Source: Moniliella sp. 'wahieum' (Eukaryota > Basidiomycota > Moniliellomycetes > Moniliellales > Moniliellaceae). From it: a DNA stretch of 64,000 nucleotides. The notes under the pieces were generated by a model. That model was not told where the DNA came from. It saw only the letters and a program-made list of their open reading frames with translations, and did not search any database. Position 1 is the first letter of the stretch; each line of letters starts with the position of its first letter. Where the stretch lies: positions 124,001-188,000 of the forward strand of contig RSEE01000090.1 of assembly GCA_003971905.1 (NCBI GenBank). The letters are read 5' to 3'. Shown in pieces: positions 1 through 10,804 of this stretch. The position numbers were made by a program, and so were the translations under genes.

Positions 1-3000
1 CCTTCTCTCTCTCCTTTCTCCTTCCCTTCAGACGTTGTTTGAAGACTTGTGGCTCACCACTTTGCCTTCACGCCTTGTCTGAAGCTGCTTTGCAGCTGAT
101 CCATAGGATCGCGAGTGCTCCCAAGTCGCACTCTAGCACAGTCGCCCCTTGCCCCTTTATATTTTCTGTTTTGTTATTACCCAATTATATAGTACCTCTC
201 GTTCCTATTACGGACAGAGCGCTACGGATAAGTTTGTTTCTTTGTTCCTCTCGCCCGCGAACGGTCTCCCCTGTGGTAAGATTTCACTGCACCCCAGTGC
301 CTTGTTTATCCCCCCACCATTCCCCCTCCACTGCATTGTGTCCCTGCCTGTAAACAGTCAATGGTCCGTATTGGATTTTCCCCACCATCCATTCTTGGCA
401 TCTTTCAACAAGCTTCACCTCCTGTCTTCGCTTATATATCCCATCAGCGTGTCTACACCTTCATCGTCAACTAATCCGTACGGTAGAGGCAACTCCGCCT
501 CTTAGTTGCCTTTAACCCCTATAGACACCGACGGTCAGCCTTCAGGTCAGCGCTCAGCGTCCCGGCAAATGGATCAACAGGTCCACACGTTACATCCGGC
601 GTATATCACGCGGAGCGCCCCCTATTGTGCATAAGGAAAGCGGTGTAAAATGCACACAGGCGCCAACACTCCTTAGATCCCCCAAGAGAATCAGGTCGTT
701 GCAGGGAGCTTCGGTCCAACAATATTCTCCTCATCCTTGTTCCTTCAGTAGAGGGGCGTACTAAGAGACCTGTTAATGGTTCCTTTACTCCCATATTTCT
801 TGCGTTGAGTCTATTCCCTTCTTTTATATAGATCCTGGTTGCATACCCCTTGAACCGGAATGTTTTCCCTTGGTGGGCCATCACTTCAATCAGTCCTTGA
901 GCCCGAACGACTTCTATATTTACCTTCTGTAGGAGCTTTTTTACACAACTATAACTACGCCCGTTTAGTTCTAACGACCAACACATATATGTATGTAGTG
1001 GACGGCAGTCACTACCAGATGAGTTGCGAAGAAACGACAGAGGGTTGACCTGACATAACACTGCAGAACCACGTCTCATGAGAAAGATTTCGGACACCGT
1101 TGCGCTTGACAGGAAGGTCCTGTATCATTGTCCGCAGATTCTTGTTCCCGAAAGTAATAGTTGTACTGGCATGCCTGACAAAGATTGGTAGGCATGTATT
1201 CTGACTCTGAAAACGTTGAATCCATATGTAGCTGGGAACGTCTTGCTGCTTCCCCTTTTGATTTCTTGGCGGATTTGGTTCAGCGTATATACCGGGTGGG
1301 AATTTTATGTTCGCCAAGCTTACCAGCGGTTCGTGAGGAGCAAGAGGAGCTCTTTCCTGGCAGCAAGAGAATGGATACAAATATCGAAGAGTGTTATGAA
1401 AGACTTTCAGAATTCACTGAATCTAGCAGGAGTGTGGAGGAAGACATGGGGTCAGAAGTGAATGGATGCATATCATCAGTGGGTAGGCACATTATAAGAG
1501 TGTGGATCTAAAGACACCCGCTTCTTCCCGTTTTGCTGTGTGCGTGGGATTTTAAGAAATTAAAGGCTGTTCGAGGTTCTTGATAGTGAGTTCGGACGCA
1601 TGTGCTCTCGCCTTTCATCCCTTCCGATAACTGAAACTCAGATTCGTAGGGTCATCGGGCGCTTATAGCCTGTCAATACCGTAGCATCTATCGAGTTCAT
1701 CTTCCCACATACTTCCTCGGAACCGTCATCGTCCGATATGTGTTATTACTCCTCTCGGACTGTCTCTCCGAAGAACGTCTTCCCGAAGAACCTCTTGAGC
1801 TTGGGTTTCCAAACATTGGGCATTCTAATCCGAAGCGTTCACGGAAGACCTGGCACGGTGCGGGCGCTTGGAAAGTGACCCCCCATAATAGTTTTTGTAG
1901 GCGGGCGGAGGGCGAAGTAGCGGTGTTTTAGTAATTGCAGTGCCAACGGTGCGGTGCCCTCATCCTCCCCCCTCTTGCGCTTTATGGGCCAGGGCGGTTG
2001 CCGTCCAATTCAGTCTCTTGCTTGGGAGGGGCACCGGAAAGACCAGCTATCGGCTGTCGAGGAACCATCGCTGCAAGGGTTCGCTTCATGTATTTGTGTT
2101 GGTTGCTGCTTTTGAGGTGTGACAGTCTTCACAAGTCAAATCCGAAATTGGGGCCACGGCAAATCTCCCGGCACTGGAATTGTTCGCGCCATAAACGCCC
2201 CCCAAATCTTATAGCCGGCAGGGCCAGATGAATTCAGGGTGGTACGGTCTTTTGTGGCGCGGCATTGGCTGTCCGGAGGGGTGTGTTGGCCTACTGAAAT
2301 CGCGAGAGGTGTGTCGAGGCTCCAACCATGTTGATAAATATATCAACAGTAGCTAGTGGACTGCGCACCGACGAACATCCCTAACGGGCTGCCCCTACTC
2401 GCGCCGCAGTTCCCCGTACGCGTACACATTTTGCGTTTTCGCGTTCATGTCCCCCACACACCATCTCTTGCATCCTCAGCCCCCCCCGTCATGTCATTTC
2501 TTGGGCCCGGAGACCGGTAGCAAAACAAGTATGCCCCACGCCGCTGTTCGAGTACAACCTCCTCGTTACCCGCTCATCCACGGGGTAACGTGTAACGGCC
2601 CTTTTTTGGCTTCGTCGCGATCTACGCGCTCTATATACCTTTTCGGCAGCGGCCTCGACCACTCACTGGCATCTCGCCCGTAAGAATGAGGTCTTAGGTG
2701 TCACATGTCACGGTAGCTAATCAGGAAAATCGTCTTACCTACCGCTCTTCCCGCCGATCCTGTTCTCCCTTCTCTCCTCCAGTGCATCCTTTACTTCCCT
2801 TTTGGTACTTGGTCTCACTCGTGTATCGCCCGACTCTTACATTAGGGCACATGCCTCACAGGGCAGGCTCAGCGCGCTCAGCGTATGCTGAGACGGCCTA
2901 GCCCCCGGGGTATATGCTGTGAAAAGGGGGTTTTAGCGAAGATGGCTTCCTTGCCAAAAGAAGAGAGTACAAAAAGGAGCGGGGAAGGGATATATGGTGT

Positions 3001-3084
3001 GAGACATGAATGACCTACTTCGATGGATGATCAACACTTAGTACTTAGTACTTATCGATTATCGCAATCAATTAACACCCAGAT

Positions 3085-3106
3085 CATGATGCATGATGCA
3101 TGATGC
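3085..3106. repeat. ATGATGC heptamer tract
   Basis: Three tandem copies of a 7-base unit (ATGATGC). The reverse complement of its inner 20 bases occurs exactly at 17431-17450 and 33066-33085. Shorter versions occur near 32575, 34113, 59203 and 62243. Confidence 0.8.
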
Positions 3107-3684
3107 CACACGCGTGTAATAATCGCGTACGTTGTAAACCCAACAATCGGGCGGATTCGATCCGGAAACAAAAGCCTCCGGGACAAAACAGCCCAACCCG
3201 GCATGATCGACCAAGGATACGTAGCTGTGGGTGGGCCCAAACAATGGCATGCATAACAGCTTGATAACATTTTTGACAGCCGCGAGGGCCTACCGTCGCC
3301 CCTAGTATAATAGTTGTCCCACAAGTGTCACATGTCACATGTCATCATGTCATCGATCATCACTACGGAGCAACCCAACATTTGTTCCTGTTATAAAACA
3401 ACCGCGCCCACTGACAGCACTCTCGGGCGCTTGGGCGTTGAAAGGATGGTGAGGCGCTGAGGATAAGCCGGTTCGAAGAGCCCTGTCGATCATTTTCGGC
3501 CACCCTCTGGACACAGCAGCCGTGTTAGGTTGGGATGCATATGACCGCACTGCACGCGGTAGAAAAGAAAGTAATGTTCTGAATTCTGAAGGTCGGTAAA
3601 TTGCTTTTGTCATCGCCATTGATGCTCGCATTCCGATGGAGTAGCCAGCATTTGCCACGCATCACTCTCAAATAGTAACTAGAC

Positions 3685-3743
3685 GCTTGAAGCTTGAAGC
3701 TTGAGCTTGAAGCTTGGAGCTTGAAGCTTGAGCTTGAATCTTG
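3685..3743. repeat. GCTTGAA-type tandem repeat
   Basis: About eight imperfect copies of GCTTGAA/GCTTGA/GCTTGGA in a row, so the palindrome AAGCTT recurs. It lies in gene-free sequence. Similar GCTTGAAG words occur at 32717-32727 and 33357-33366. Confidence 0.8.
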
Positions 3744-5019
3744 GCATGTCGCCACCCTATCACCCATCAACTGCGTCAACTAAGCCGGTGGAGGAGATAG
3801 TAAATGATGGTCTTAGTATTGGCCCATATCCACCAGCATCTCATCACCGACTTTGAGACCATGCAAATGAAACACCTACCAACGCATGGGAGCGCATAGT
3901 CGAAAAAATGTTTGTCTCACTCTCCCCCGGCTCCAATACAGCATAGCTCTTATGGGGCTCTCTTCAGATCTCAGATCTCTCAGAGGGCTAGGGAGAGAGA
4001 GGCCTCCTGTGAATCACGGATCACGGGATTCACTAGTTACATGTTACACTAGGCTGCTCCGCCATCGTGCATCGTTCTACCTCTTGCTCTTCTCCCCTTG
4101 ATCGATCTGATCAACACACAAAAGGCTTCCAGCCTGTATCTGAGATCTGAGTGTAGAACAGTTCGAAGACTTTTAAGTTGTTGCATCCTGTAACTATAAT
4201 ATCATTGACAGACCGAGCTTAAGGCTGGGACAAAAAGAAACGCGTGTATACTTATAATCGACATAATCTGTTGCCAACAAAAATCACGATAGCACTTACA
4301 TGCTTTTACTACCGCACGCAGCGCTCGCGCACTCACACAGGCCTCACCTCACCAGACTCGCTATAGTTTGTATATCGTCACTGAGCACAGTGTGTAGCTA
4401 GTGAGTACAGTCTGAGTATGATATGTCGCAACAAAGACCAGCTTCTGCAATCTTTACGACATTTCGGTCTCCTTTTGTTTCCCTCTCCACGCGATCACGT
4501 TCATTGGTTGCTGCTTTAGCGTCAGATCCTCAGGGCCTCAGCCATCTCACCTATCATGCCTCCTCTTTTCTCACTGTTACATGTTATTGATGCACCGCGG
4601 ACCCTGGTCTGTACATTCCTCCGTGTACATTATCTTAGTGCCCGACCACTGGGAGGCACCACCGCCCGGATTATGGAAAACAATGGCCATAATGGCATAC
4701 GCAGCCATCCATATTCAGTGTCGATGAGGTCAAACCGAGGATGATCTCGATGATGCCTCAGGCTGAGGCGCTGAGGCCTCACATGTCACAATGGACTACG
4801 TGAGTTGGGCTGTAACCCTGTATATTTATGGTGGACCCTGCGTTGCCAAGTCTGAATGAAAAGGATGATTGATGGAGAGGACGTGCATACTGGCGGGATG
4901 GGGCCGTGTTTGTCGGTCGCTGAGCCTTAGACTGTATTTTGATTACAGACTTCTCTAGCAACGACACTTGATGGGGTGGAGAGAGGGGTATGGTAGACGA
5001 AAGGGAGTCCACAAGGAAG

Positions 5020-5028
5020 TATATAAAG
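5020..5028 (+). promoter_or_regulatory. TATA box of the repeat-peptide gene
   Basis: TATATAAAG lies about 150 bases upstream of the ATG at 5176 and is followed by a long CT-rich leader (about 5047-5170) with no ATG. A strong TATA element followed by a pyrimidine-rich leader is typical of highly expressed fungal genes. Assignment rests on position and sequence only. Confidence 0.6.
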
Positions 5029-5175
5029 TCGAAAACGGATGGTGCCCCCCTCTTTTCTCTCTCACCATACCCTCTCTCTTTCCCTCTTTCCCTCCGCTCT
5101 TCCTCACATCCGCCTATACCAAGCTTTCTCCTCCCACCGACCTTTCAATCCCTTCCTTACAACACTCTTTTCGTA

Positions 5176-5930
5176 ATGAAGTTCACCACTACTTTCGCTA
5201 CGCTGGCCGCCGTCCTTGCTCTGGCAATTTCCGTTGAGGCCGAGCCTGTCCGCAACCAGCGTCCTGCTCACCTCCGTCGTCAGAACATCCTTGACGGTTT
5301 GATCAACGCCGGTCTCCTGGGAGGAGAGATCAATAACAACTTCCAGCAATCCAAGCGCGACAACATCCTTGATGGCGTGCTGAACGTGGGTGCCCTTGGA
5401 GGAGAGATCAACAACAACTTCCAACCCTCCCGCCGTCAAATCCTGGATGGCGTGGCCAACGTCGCTGCGTTGAAGGGGGAGATCAACAACAACTTCCAGC
5501 AGTCGAAGCGCGACAAATCCTCGATGGCTTGCTGAATGTGGGTGCCCTTGGAGGAGAGATCAACAACAACTTCCAACCCTCCCGCCGTCAAATCCTTGAT
5601 GGCGTGCTGAACGTGGGTGCTCTGGATGGGGAGATCAACAACAACTTCCAGCAGTCGAAGCGCGACAACATTCTCGATGGCGTGCTGAACGTGGGTGCTC
5701 TGGGCGGGGACATTGAGAACAACTTCCAGGCCCGCAAGGCACCGGCTCCCAGCAAGCCTCAGACTAACATCCTCGACGGCGTACTCAACATTGACGCCCT
5801 TGGCGGCGAGACCAACAACAACTTCCAGGCCCGCAAGGCACCGGCTCCCAGCAAGCCTCAGACCAACATCCTCGATGGTGTGCTCAACGTGGCCGCTCTT
5901 GGTGGAGAGACCAACAACAACTTCAACTAA
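5176..5930 (+). CDS. Secreted repeat protein with Kex2 sites (repellent-like precursor)
   Basis: The protein starts MKFTTTFATLAAVLALAISV, a clear signal peptide ending near residue 22. After a short pro-segment ending RR come eight copies of a unit of about 20-26 residues with core ILDGVLNVGALGGEINNNFQ. The first five copies end in QSKR or PSRR, dibasic sites of the kind cut by the Golgi protease Kex2; the sixth and seventh instead end in ARKAPAPSKPQT and the eighth ends the protein. The architecture is that of Kex2-processed repeat proteins such as basidiomycete repellents or precursors of cyclic fungal peptides; sequence identity with those is not claimed. The ATG at 5176 is chosen because it begins the signal peptide; the frame stays open upstream to 4990, but that part is promoter and leader. 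In the fourth repeat, near 5515, one base is missing relative to the other copies and the frame shifts; as conserved genes here show the same defect, this is probably sequencing error, but a truncated allele cannot be excluded. The cores contain no tyrosine or cysteine, and no tailoring enzyme lies nearby, so linear secreted peptides are the simplest reading. Confidence 0.75.
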
Positions 5931-7020
5931 TTCTTTACCCTTTGATTCTTTTTCTTGTGTCGTTGCCCGTACCAGTGTCCGTACCTCACCCCCAGGTCTG
6001 CAAGCCCGGCGTTTTGTTTTCCAGAGCGCCTTGGGGCCTCTTATCCTGATGATACTCTCCTTCATTGCTTCACCCGTTCCCCCTCTTCGGGAGGGATCTC
6101 TCATCCAAGAGATCGTGGTTGTTCCTACACTTTCCTTCGAATACTCTGAATAACATCGTCACCTCTGTCAGTTGAAATGACTTTGCTTTATACTCACGAG
6201 TAGTACATTTGGGTTGCTTTAATTTGGGTGCAAATAGGTAAGAACTCACTTTTTGCCTTCGTAGTACACATTAGTACAAGTATACAGACATCTGCCCGAA
6301 CAGCACTTGTTACCGATTATCCTCCTTTCTAATATGCTAAACCTGACCCTTGCAGAGGCAGGACGAAACCATTTTAGTACCAGCGTTTTGACGCTCTTTT
6401 CACCGTTACCATATCTCGTCTTTGCCTGCTCTCATTCTCATTTTCGTGACAAGCTAACTCTCTTCAACAGCATACCCTATACCGCACAATGTTGCATACT
6501 ACGATCCAAAAGGGCCGCAACTTGCTGCGGGAGCAGAGTGAGATGCGGATAGTGCCATCTCCAGAAAGTGCCAGCAAGAGAAGAAGCACACAAGCTTGGA
6601 GAAACTCCCTTGCAAGAGTCCCAAGCGTTCCTCATCACGCAACAAAGCTGGGACCTTATTTGGGGGCCAATGGTTTGCAGAGACACCTCGAGTCAGGAAC
6701 TACTGACGATCTCATTGACCTATTACATATCCTTGCGGTAGATCCTTCACTAGTTCAGAGGGGGAAAAGCACTTCTGTACAAAGCTGGACAATGTGTATC
6801 TGGGTGTCGCACTTTCTACCCCCTTTTGGCTCCGGTCTGACCTTCAGTCCGGTCTGGCGCAACAGCTCTATGAACACGCGACCCGATTTGGATCTATGCC
6901 ATCTTTCACGTTCAGTCCTGGGGACGCGTGTACATACATACACCTATGGCCGACGCTCTACCATGTTGCAGCCGGTCAGGTCAGGATGAAAATGTTTGGC
7001 TTGACGCGATCGGTTGTAAT
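5931..7020. other. Intergenic, 3' region of the repeat gene and IPP1
   Basis: Both neighbouring genes end here (plus-strand gene on the left, minus-strand IPP1 on the right). An open frame at 6489-6989 (+) has no recognisable domain, signal peptide or conserved pattern and is not called as a gene. Confidence 0.4.
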
Positions 7021-8002
7021 TCAATACAATGTCAAGTGCGAACCAAGGCCAAATGCATGATGTGAACAGACAAGAGCAACGCTCGAGACGTTGGCCGAGA
7101 TTAGCGAGGAGATGTAGAACCACTTGTCGACCGAAGGGTCAATGGCGGCCGGGGGCAGCGGGTTGGCAGCGGGCGCCTGGGCGTCCGGGGCGAAGCCCTT
7201 GGTGCCCTGGAGGCTGACGTTGGTGATGGCCGTGTTGCCAGCATCCGCCTGTCCGCTAACCAGACCATTCCAGGCCTCGTGGCACTCGTGGACAATGCCC
7301 GTGGCGTAGCGGCGGTTCTTTGCCTCGCCCGAAAAGGCAAACTGGTTCTCAGGCTTGCCGTCGGGAATTTTGTAGATGCGGAACCACTCGTTGGTGGCAC
7401 GGATGAGGCCCGGGAGGTGAGTCTCAACGTCCTCAATGTCGTTCAATTTGGGCGCAAGCGGGTCATTGACGTCAATCGCAATGATCTTCCAGTCGGTCTC
7501 CCCCTCGTCCAACAGGGCCATCACACCCAGCACCTTGACCTGCTTGACCTGGCCCGTGTACCCCACCTGCTCACCAATTTCGCACACATCCAGAGGGTCG
7601 TTGTCGCCCTTGGCCTTCGTGTCGGGGTGGACTTGCTCCGGGTCCTCAAACGTCTGAGGGAAGGCACCGTAGTTCCAAATGTAGCCCTTGTGGGGGAAGC
7701 AGTTGCGCACAAAGCGCAGCTTGCCCTTCTTGGTGTCCTGCTTGATGGGGTTGAGGGTCTCCTCCTTGCTGATCTCCTGCTTGGCATTGGACCAGCGCGG
7801 GATCTCGACGACCATGTTGAGGACAGTCTTGTCCTCATTGGCGTAGAGGGGAATGTCGTGGAAGGGGGAGACGACCTTGCCCTGCTTCTCGATGTAGACG
7901 CGGTAGTCTGCGGGGGGCGTGTCAGACGGGGCGGACACGGGGAGAAGGGGACGTACCAAGCGTGTTGGCAGCGCCAACCTGGTGGACGGTGTAGTCGGAC
8001 AT
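7021..8002 (-). CDS. IPP1: Soluble inorganic pyrophosphatase
   Basis: This enzyme hydrolyses pyrophosphate to two phosphates in the cytosol and drives biosynthetic reactions forward. The family signature [13 protein letters not shown] with its metal-binding aspartates is intact, as are [20 protein letters not shown] and the C-terminal VDKWFYIS. There are two exons: the first (8002 to 7957) encodes [15 protein letters not shown], and a 49-base intron (7908-7956, GTACGT to GCAG) splits the codon for the next aspartate. The tail after VDKWFYIS is about 27 residues longer than in the yeast protein; an unrecognised last intron or a one-base error could explain that. No other frame break is needed. 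The upstream region carries the 13-base motif ATTGAACATTGAA (on this gene's strand) at 8268-8280, which recurs in two other promoter regions of the window. Confidence 0.93.
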
Positions 8003-8267
8003 GGCGTGCAGAACGGGGTGGGTGGTGGGAGGCAGCGAAGGTCTGCTGGCGACGCTGGCCTGGTCCGGGCGGGCTGACGCACTTATCGAGGATCGACGCC
8101 ATGCGGAGAAATCGCCAGCCAGCCACCCAATATGGGGGTGGCACACTGGCGCTGTGCCCGCAGCCGCTCGCGCTTCCCCCCCCGTGCGCGGCATGGGGGC
8201 AGCCTTTTCCTTCTCCCCAACGTGGCCCCCACTGCTGACCTAAGCATCGAATGAGCGTGGCCGAGTG

Positions 8268-8280
8268 TTCAATGTTCAAT
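8268..8280 (-). promoter_or_regulatory. 13-base promoter motif ATTGAACATTGAA (IPP1)
   Basis: On the minus strand this reads ATTGAACATTGAA, 266 bases upstream of the IPP1 start. The identical 13-mer occurs at 20195-20207 and 46399-46411, both in divergent promoter regions. Function is inferred from recurrence and position only. Confidence 0.5.
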
Positions 8281-8806
8281 TGCACGTGGAACGTCGAAAT
8301 TAAATAGGCTGCTGCTGGTTTCAAGTTGCCACCACGCAGGCTTGTATTTGCCAGAGGTTGGATTTACCCCATGCTATCTTCCGTTCTCGCGCTGGCTGGG
8401 TCTGCCGCCCCTTTTCTGAGATCTGACGACCTCTAACCCCACTGGCCACGTCCGTCCGTCACCGAGAATTGGCCCAGGCTCCATTCCCATATGGCAGGGC
8501 AGACGCGAGGTCAGTACCCACGCAGCCACTGGGGATCAGGCCTCAGGGGGAGCTACTATATACTTTTGTTTCAACTCGGCCGATGTGGTGCTAGTTGTCA
8601 CCCTATACTCTCCCCTATGGTCCTTGTCGACCGCCACCTGCTATCTTCCTGGGGAAGAACTACAGCATTTCCTGCAGAACTATAAGATACAAACCCCTCC
8701 CTAGATCATACCGATGAACGTGGGGGGCCGAGACGGTTAGACTGGTCTCTGTGACCGACCGAAGGGTAGTAGGGGGTGACAAGGTAAGAACGCTCTCCAC
8801 AGCGCA

Positions 8807-10600
8807 TTAGGTCCGCTGCCGCTTCGCGCGGGTGACCCGTGGCGAGGCCGACAGTCTTGGTGGCAACGGCATTTCTGGAGGTAATACCGCAGGCGGCGGG
8901 GGAGGGTAGCAATGTACTCATGCATGCTATCCAATTGGCTTCGCAACTGGGCCTTATCACGTGTCAAACGTTCGATATGGGCACGATGTTGGGCGACCTC
9001 GGCTTGGCTCTGGGCCAACTGCACTTTGGTCTCGGCCAAATCTTCCTTCAGCTTGGTCAGCTCAGTTTTGGCGCCACTACGACGTTCCCGCGTCATACGC
9101 CGGTTCGCGGCCACCTGCTCGGCAGCCGTGGCATATTTCCTTGGACGACCAGGTGGGCGTTTGACTACCGCCCCATCTCAGATGGGACGGGAGGTGTCGC
9201 CACTGGAGCTGGGGACAAGCGCGCAGGCGCAGGTGCAGATGAGGGGTAGATGCTGGGTAGGTGCGGGAGCGGGAGCGGGAGCGGGAGCGGGAGCAGGTGC
9301 GGGTGGGGGTGGGGGGGGGGTGCAGGTTGAGACGGCTGGGACGTGTTTGCCATGGCCAAGACGCGTGTCATCTCACTGGTGGCCTGGGCCAACTGCGGCT
9401 CCACTCCCAGTCCGGCGAGGTCTTGGATCAAATCTTGTGGGTCCCACCACCACTCATCTTCGGGTGCGTTGGGAGCCTGGTCAAAGTGGGGGTCGACCTG
9501 CAACGGGTCAAAGTCCGGATCGGCTTCATCATCGGACTCGAGATCCATCAGGGCAAACGCTACTCCTGCCGATGTCCCCGGTGCTGCTCCTGGTGCTGCG
9601 CCCGGGGGATGATGGACGGAGGGGAGAAGGGAATGGATAGGAGGTGGGTGTCAAGGTTGGTGCGGGGCAAGGTTATGGGAAAGTCAGGTAAGAGATGGGA
9701 GAAGGAAGAAGGGAGTGTCTCGCCGGCGTTTTGGTCTGGTTTGTCGTTGTCAGACGCAGGAGCGTGGGCAAGAGCTGGGGCGGGGGATTAGGGGGATGGG
9801 AAGACGCGCGGGCAGGAACGGGCGCGGGGGCAGGAGAGGCTGTGGCTGTAGATGCGGTGGGGGGTATAGGCTGTTGTTCCAACAGTCTCTGCAACAGCGA
9901 TGTCAGGTGCACGTCAGAGGGTATGGGGACGGCATCTTGAGTGGGAGGGGGAAGTAAAACTTCTCGCTGCCGGGAGCGCGACTGGGAGGACGCGCGTGAT
10001 GCTGGGTCGCTGGTGTTAGGAAGGCAGTTTGCGTCGGTGTGGGAGCTTGGTCGGGATGTGGGACAGCAGAAGCAGGAGTTGGGGTTGGAGTTGAGGTAGG
10101 GGTCGGGGTTGAGGCGGACTGGGCCTGCTGCGCGTCTAATCTCTGAACCAAAGCGAGCCAGAATCGATAGAGGGATGCGTGTTCCTCTGGAGCGAGTTGG
10201 TGTGGGCTTCCTAGGACTTGCGTGAGAAAAGCGATAACGCTGCTCAAATCGGCTGCGGGGGGGGGTGCGGACGGACGGACAGGAGACGATGCGAGAGGGA
10301 GAGAGGGGTGTGTGCGCCTTAAGTGAGTCGACTCTGACCCATCCAACTCTTCTTCTCCCCGCTTTCGCTGTCATACTCGTCCTCACTGGCATATTCGGAC
10401 GCGTTCGACGCGTCTTGGTCCTCCTCGCTGGAACGATGGTCGTCGCTGGAGGGGGTGCGGGAATGGGAGGAGTACGAAGAAGGGTTACCGTCCGAGTAGT
10501 TGCCATCGCTTTCCTCGTCAGACGGCCATGCCTCGTCCCGCCCGAAGCTTGTCGCGGGCGGGGGGCTAGGGTGGGATGGCCAGCGTCTGGGCCGAGACAT
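8807..10600 (-). CDS. AT-hook / leucine-zipper transcription regulator
   Basis: The product is a probable nuclear DNA-binding protein. The order is an acidic serine-rich N-terminus (about 10500-10330), a long Pro/Thr-rich linker, an acidic segment MDLESDDEADPDFDPLQVDP (about 9548-9490) resembling an activation domain, an AT-hook-like KRPPGRPRKY (about 9140), a basic stretch ANRRMTRERR, and at once a coiled coil with hydrophobic residues every seventh position (L, L, L, V, I, K, L), as in bZIP proteins. The basic region lacks the exact bZIP consensus Asn-x7-Arg, so this is bZIP-like rather than proven. The C-terminus RVTRAKRQRT is a likely nuclear signal. Reading it through needs about five one-base corrections (near 10330, 9948, 9675, 9610, 9172 and 8900, mostly in C or G runs). 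The start at 10600 (MSRPRRW) is a judgement; FCF1 starts 204 bases away on the other strand. Confidence 0.6.
9264..9295. repeat. GGGAGC hexamer tract
   Basis: Five tandem copies of GGGAGC inside the AT-hook/zipper gene; on the coding strand they give an alternating Leu-Pro run in the Pro-rich linker. Such tracts vary in length by slippage. Confidence 0.8.
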
Positions 10601-10804
10601 GGGAGTTGGTGGTGGTTGCGTCTCGCGCCGACACGCTGGCCGCCTGAGTATCTGAGCAAGCCGTGGGCGGCGCGTGCCCACCTGGCGAAATGCGGAGAGC
10701 AGCGGCGGAATCCAATTCCGCTCTTCTTTTTATTTTCCCCCAGAGCAGCAACCAGCAGTGGCGGTGCCCCTCCACCACCTCCGTTCCCGGCAACCACCAC
10801 CACC

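Larger units (their letters stand above)
1..5019. other. Gene-poor region with short repeats
   Basis: No gene that I recognise is present. The longest open frames (for example on the minus strand at 606-1097 and 1012-1380) have a protein-like composition but match no family I know and are broken; they could be remnants of a decayed element. From about 2.7 kb onward the sequence is made of short recurring motifs: TCACATGTCAC at 2701, 3328 and 4779, a CATCATG/ATGATGC heptamer tract at 3085-3106, and an AAGCTTG-type tandem tract at 3685-3743. Base composition is more even than in the coding block to the right. Confidence 0.5.

Noticed and set aside
3085-3743. CRISPR-like or satellite array
   Set aside because: The units are only 7 bases, without spacers, and the organism is a eukaryote.
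5176-5930. Dikaritin-type ribosomal-peptide gene cluster
   Set aside because: The precursor layout fits, but no DUF3328 (UstYa-like) oxidase, methyltransferase or other tailoring enzyme lies within the window, and the repeat has no Tyr.
6489-6989. Possible small gene between the repeat gene and IPP1
   Set aside because: No recognisable domain, no signal peptide, no good splice pattern; the open frame is not longer than expected by chance.
7279-8238. Long plus-strand frame antisense to IPP1
   Set aside because: It mirrors the codon pattern of the well-supported pyrophosphatase gene on the other strand and has no family pattern.
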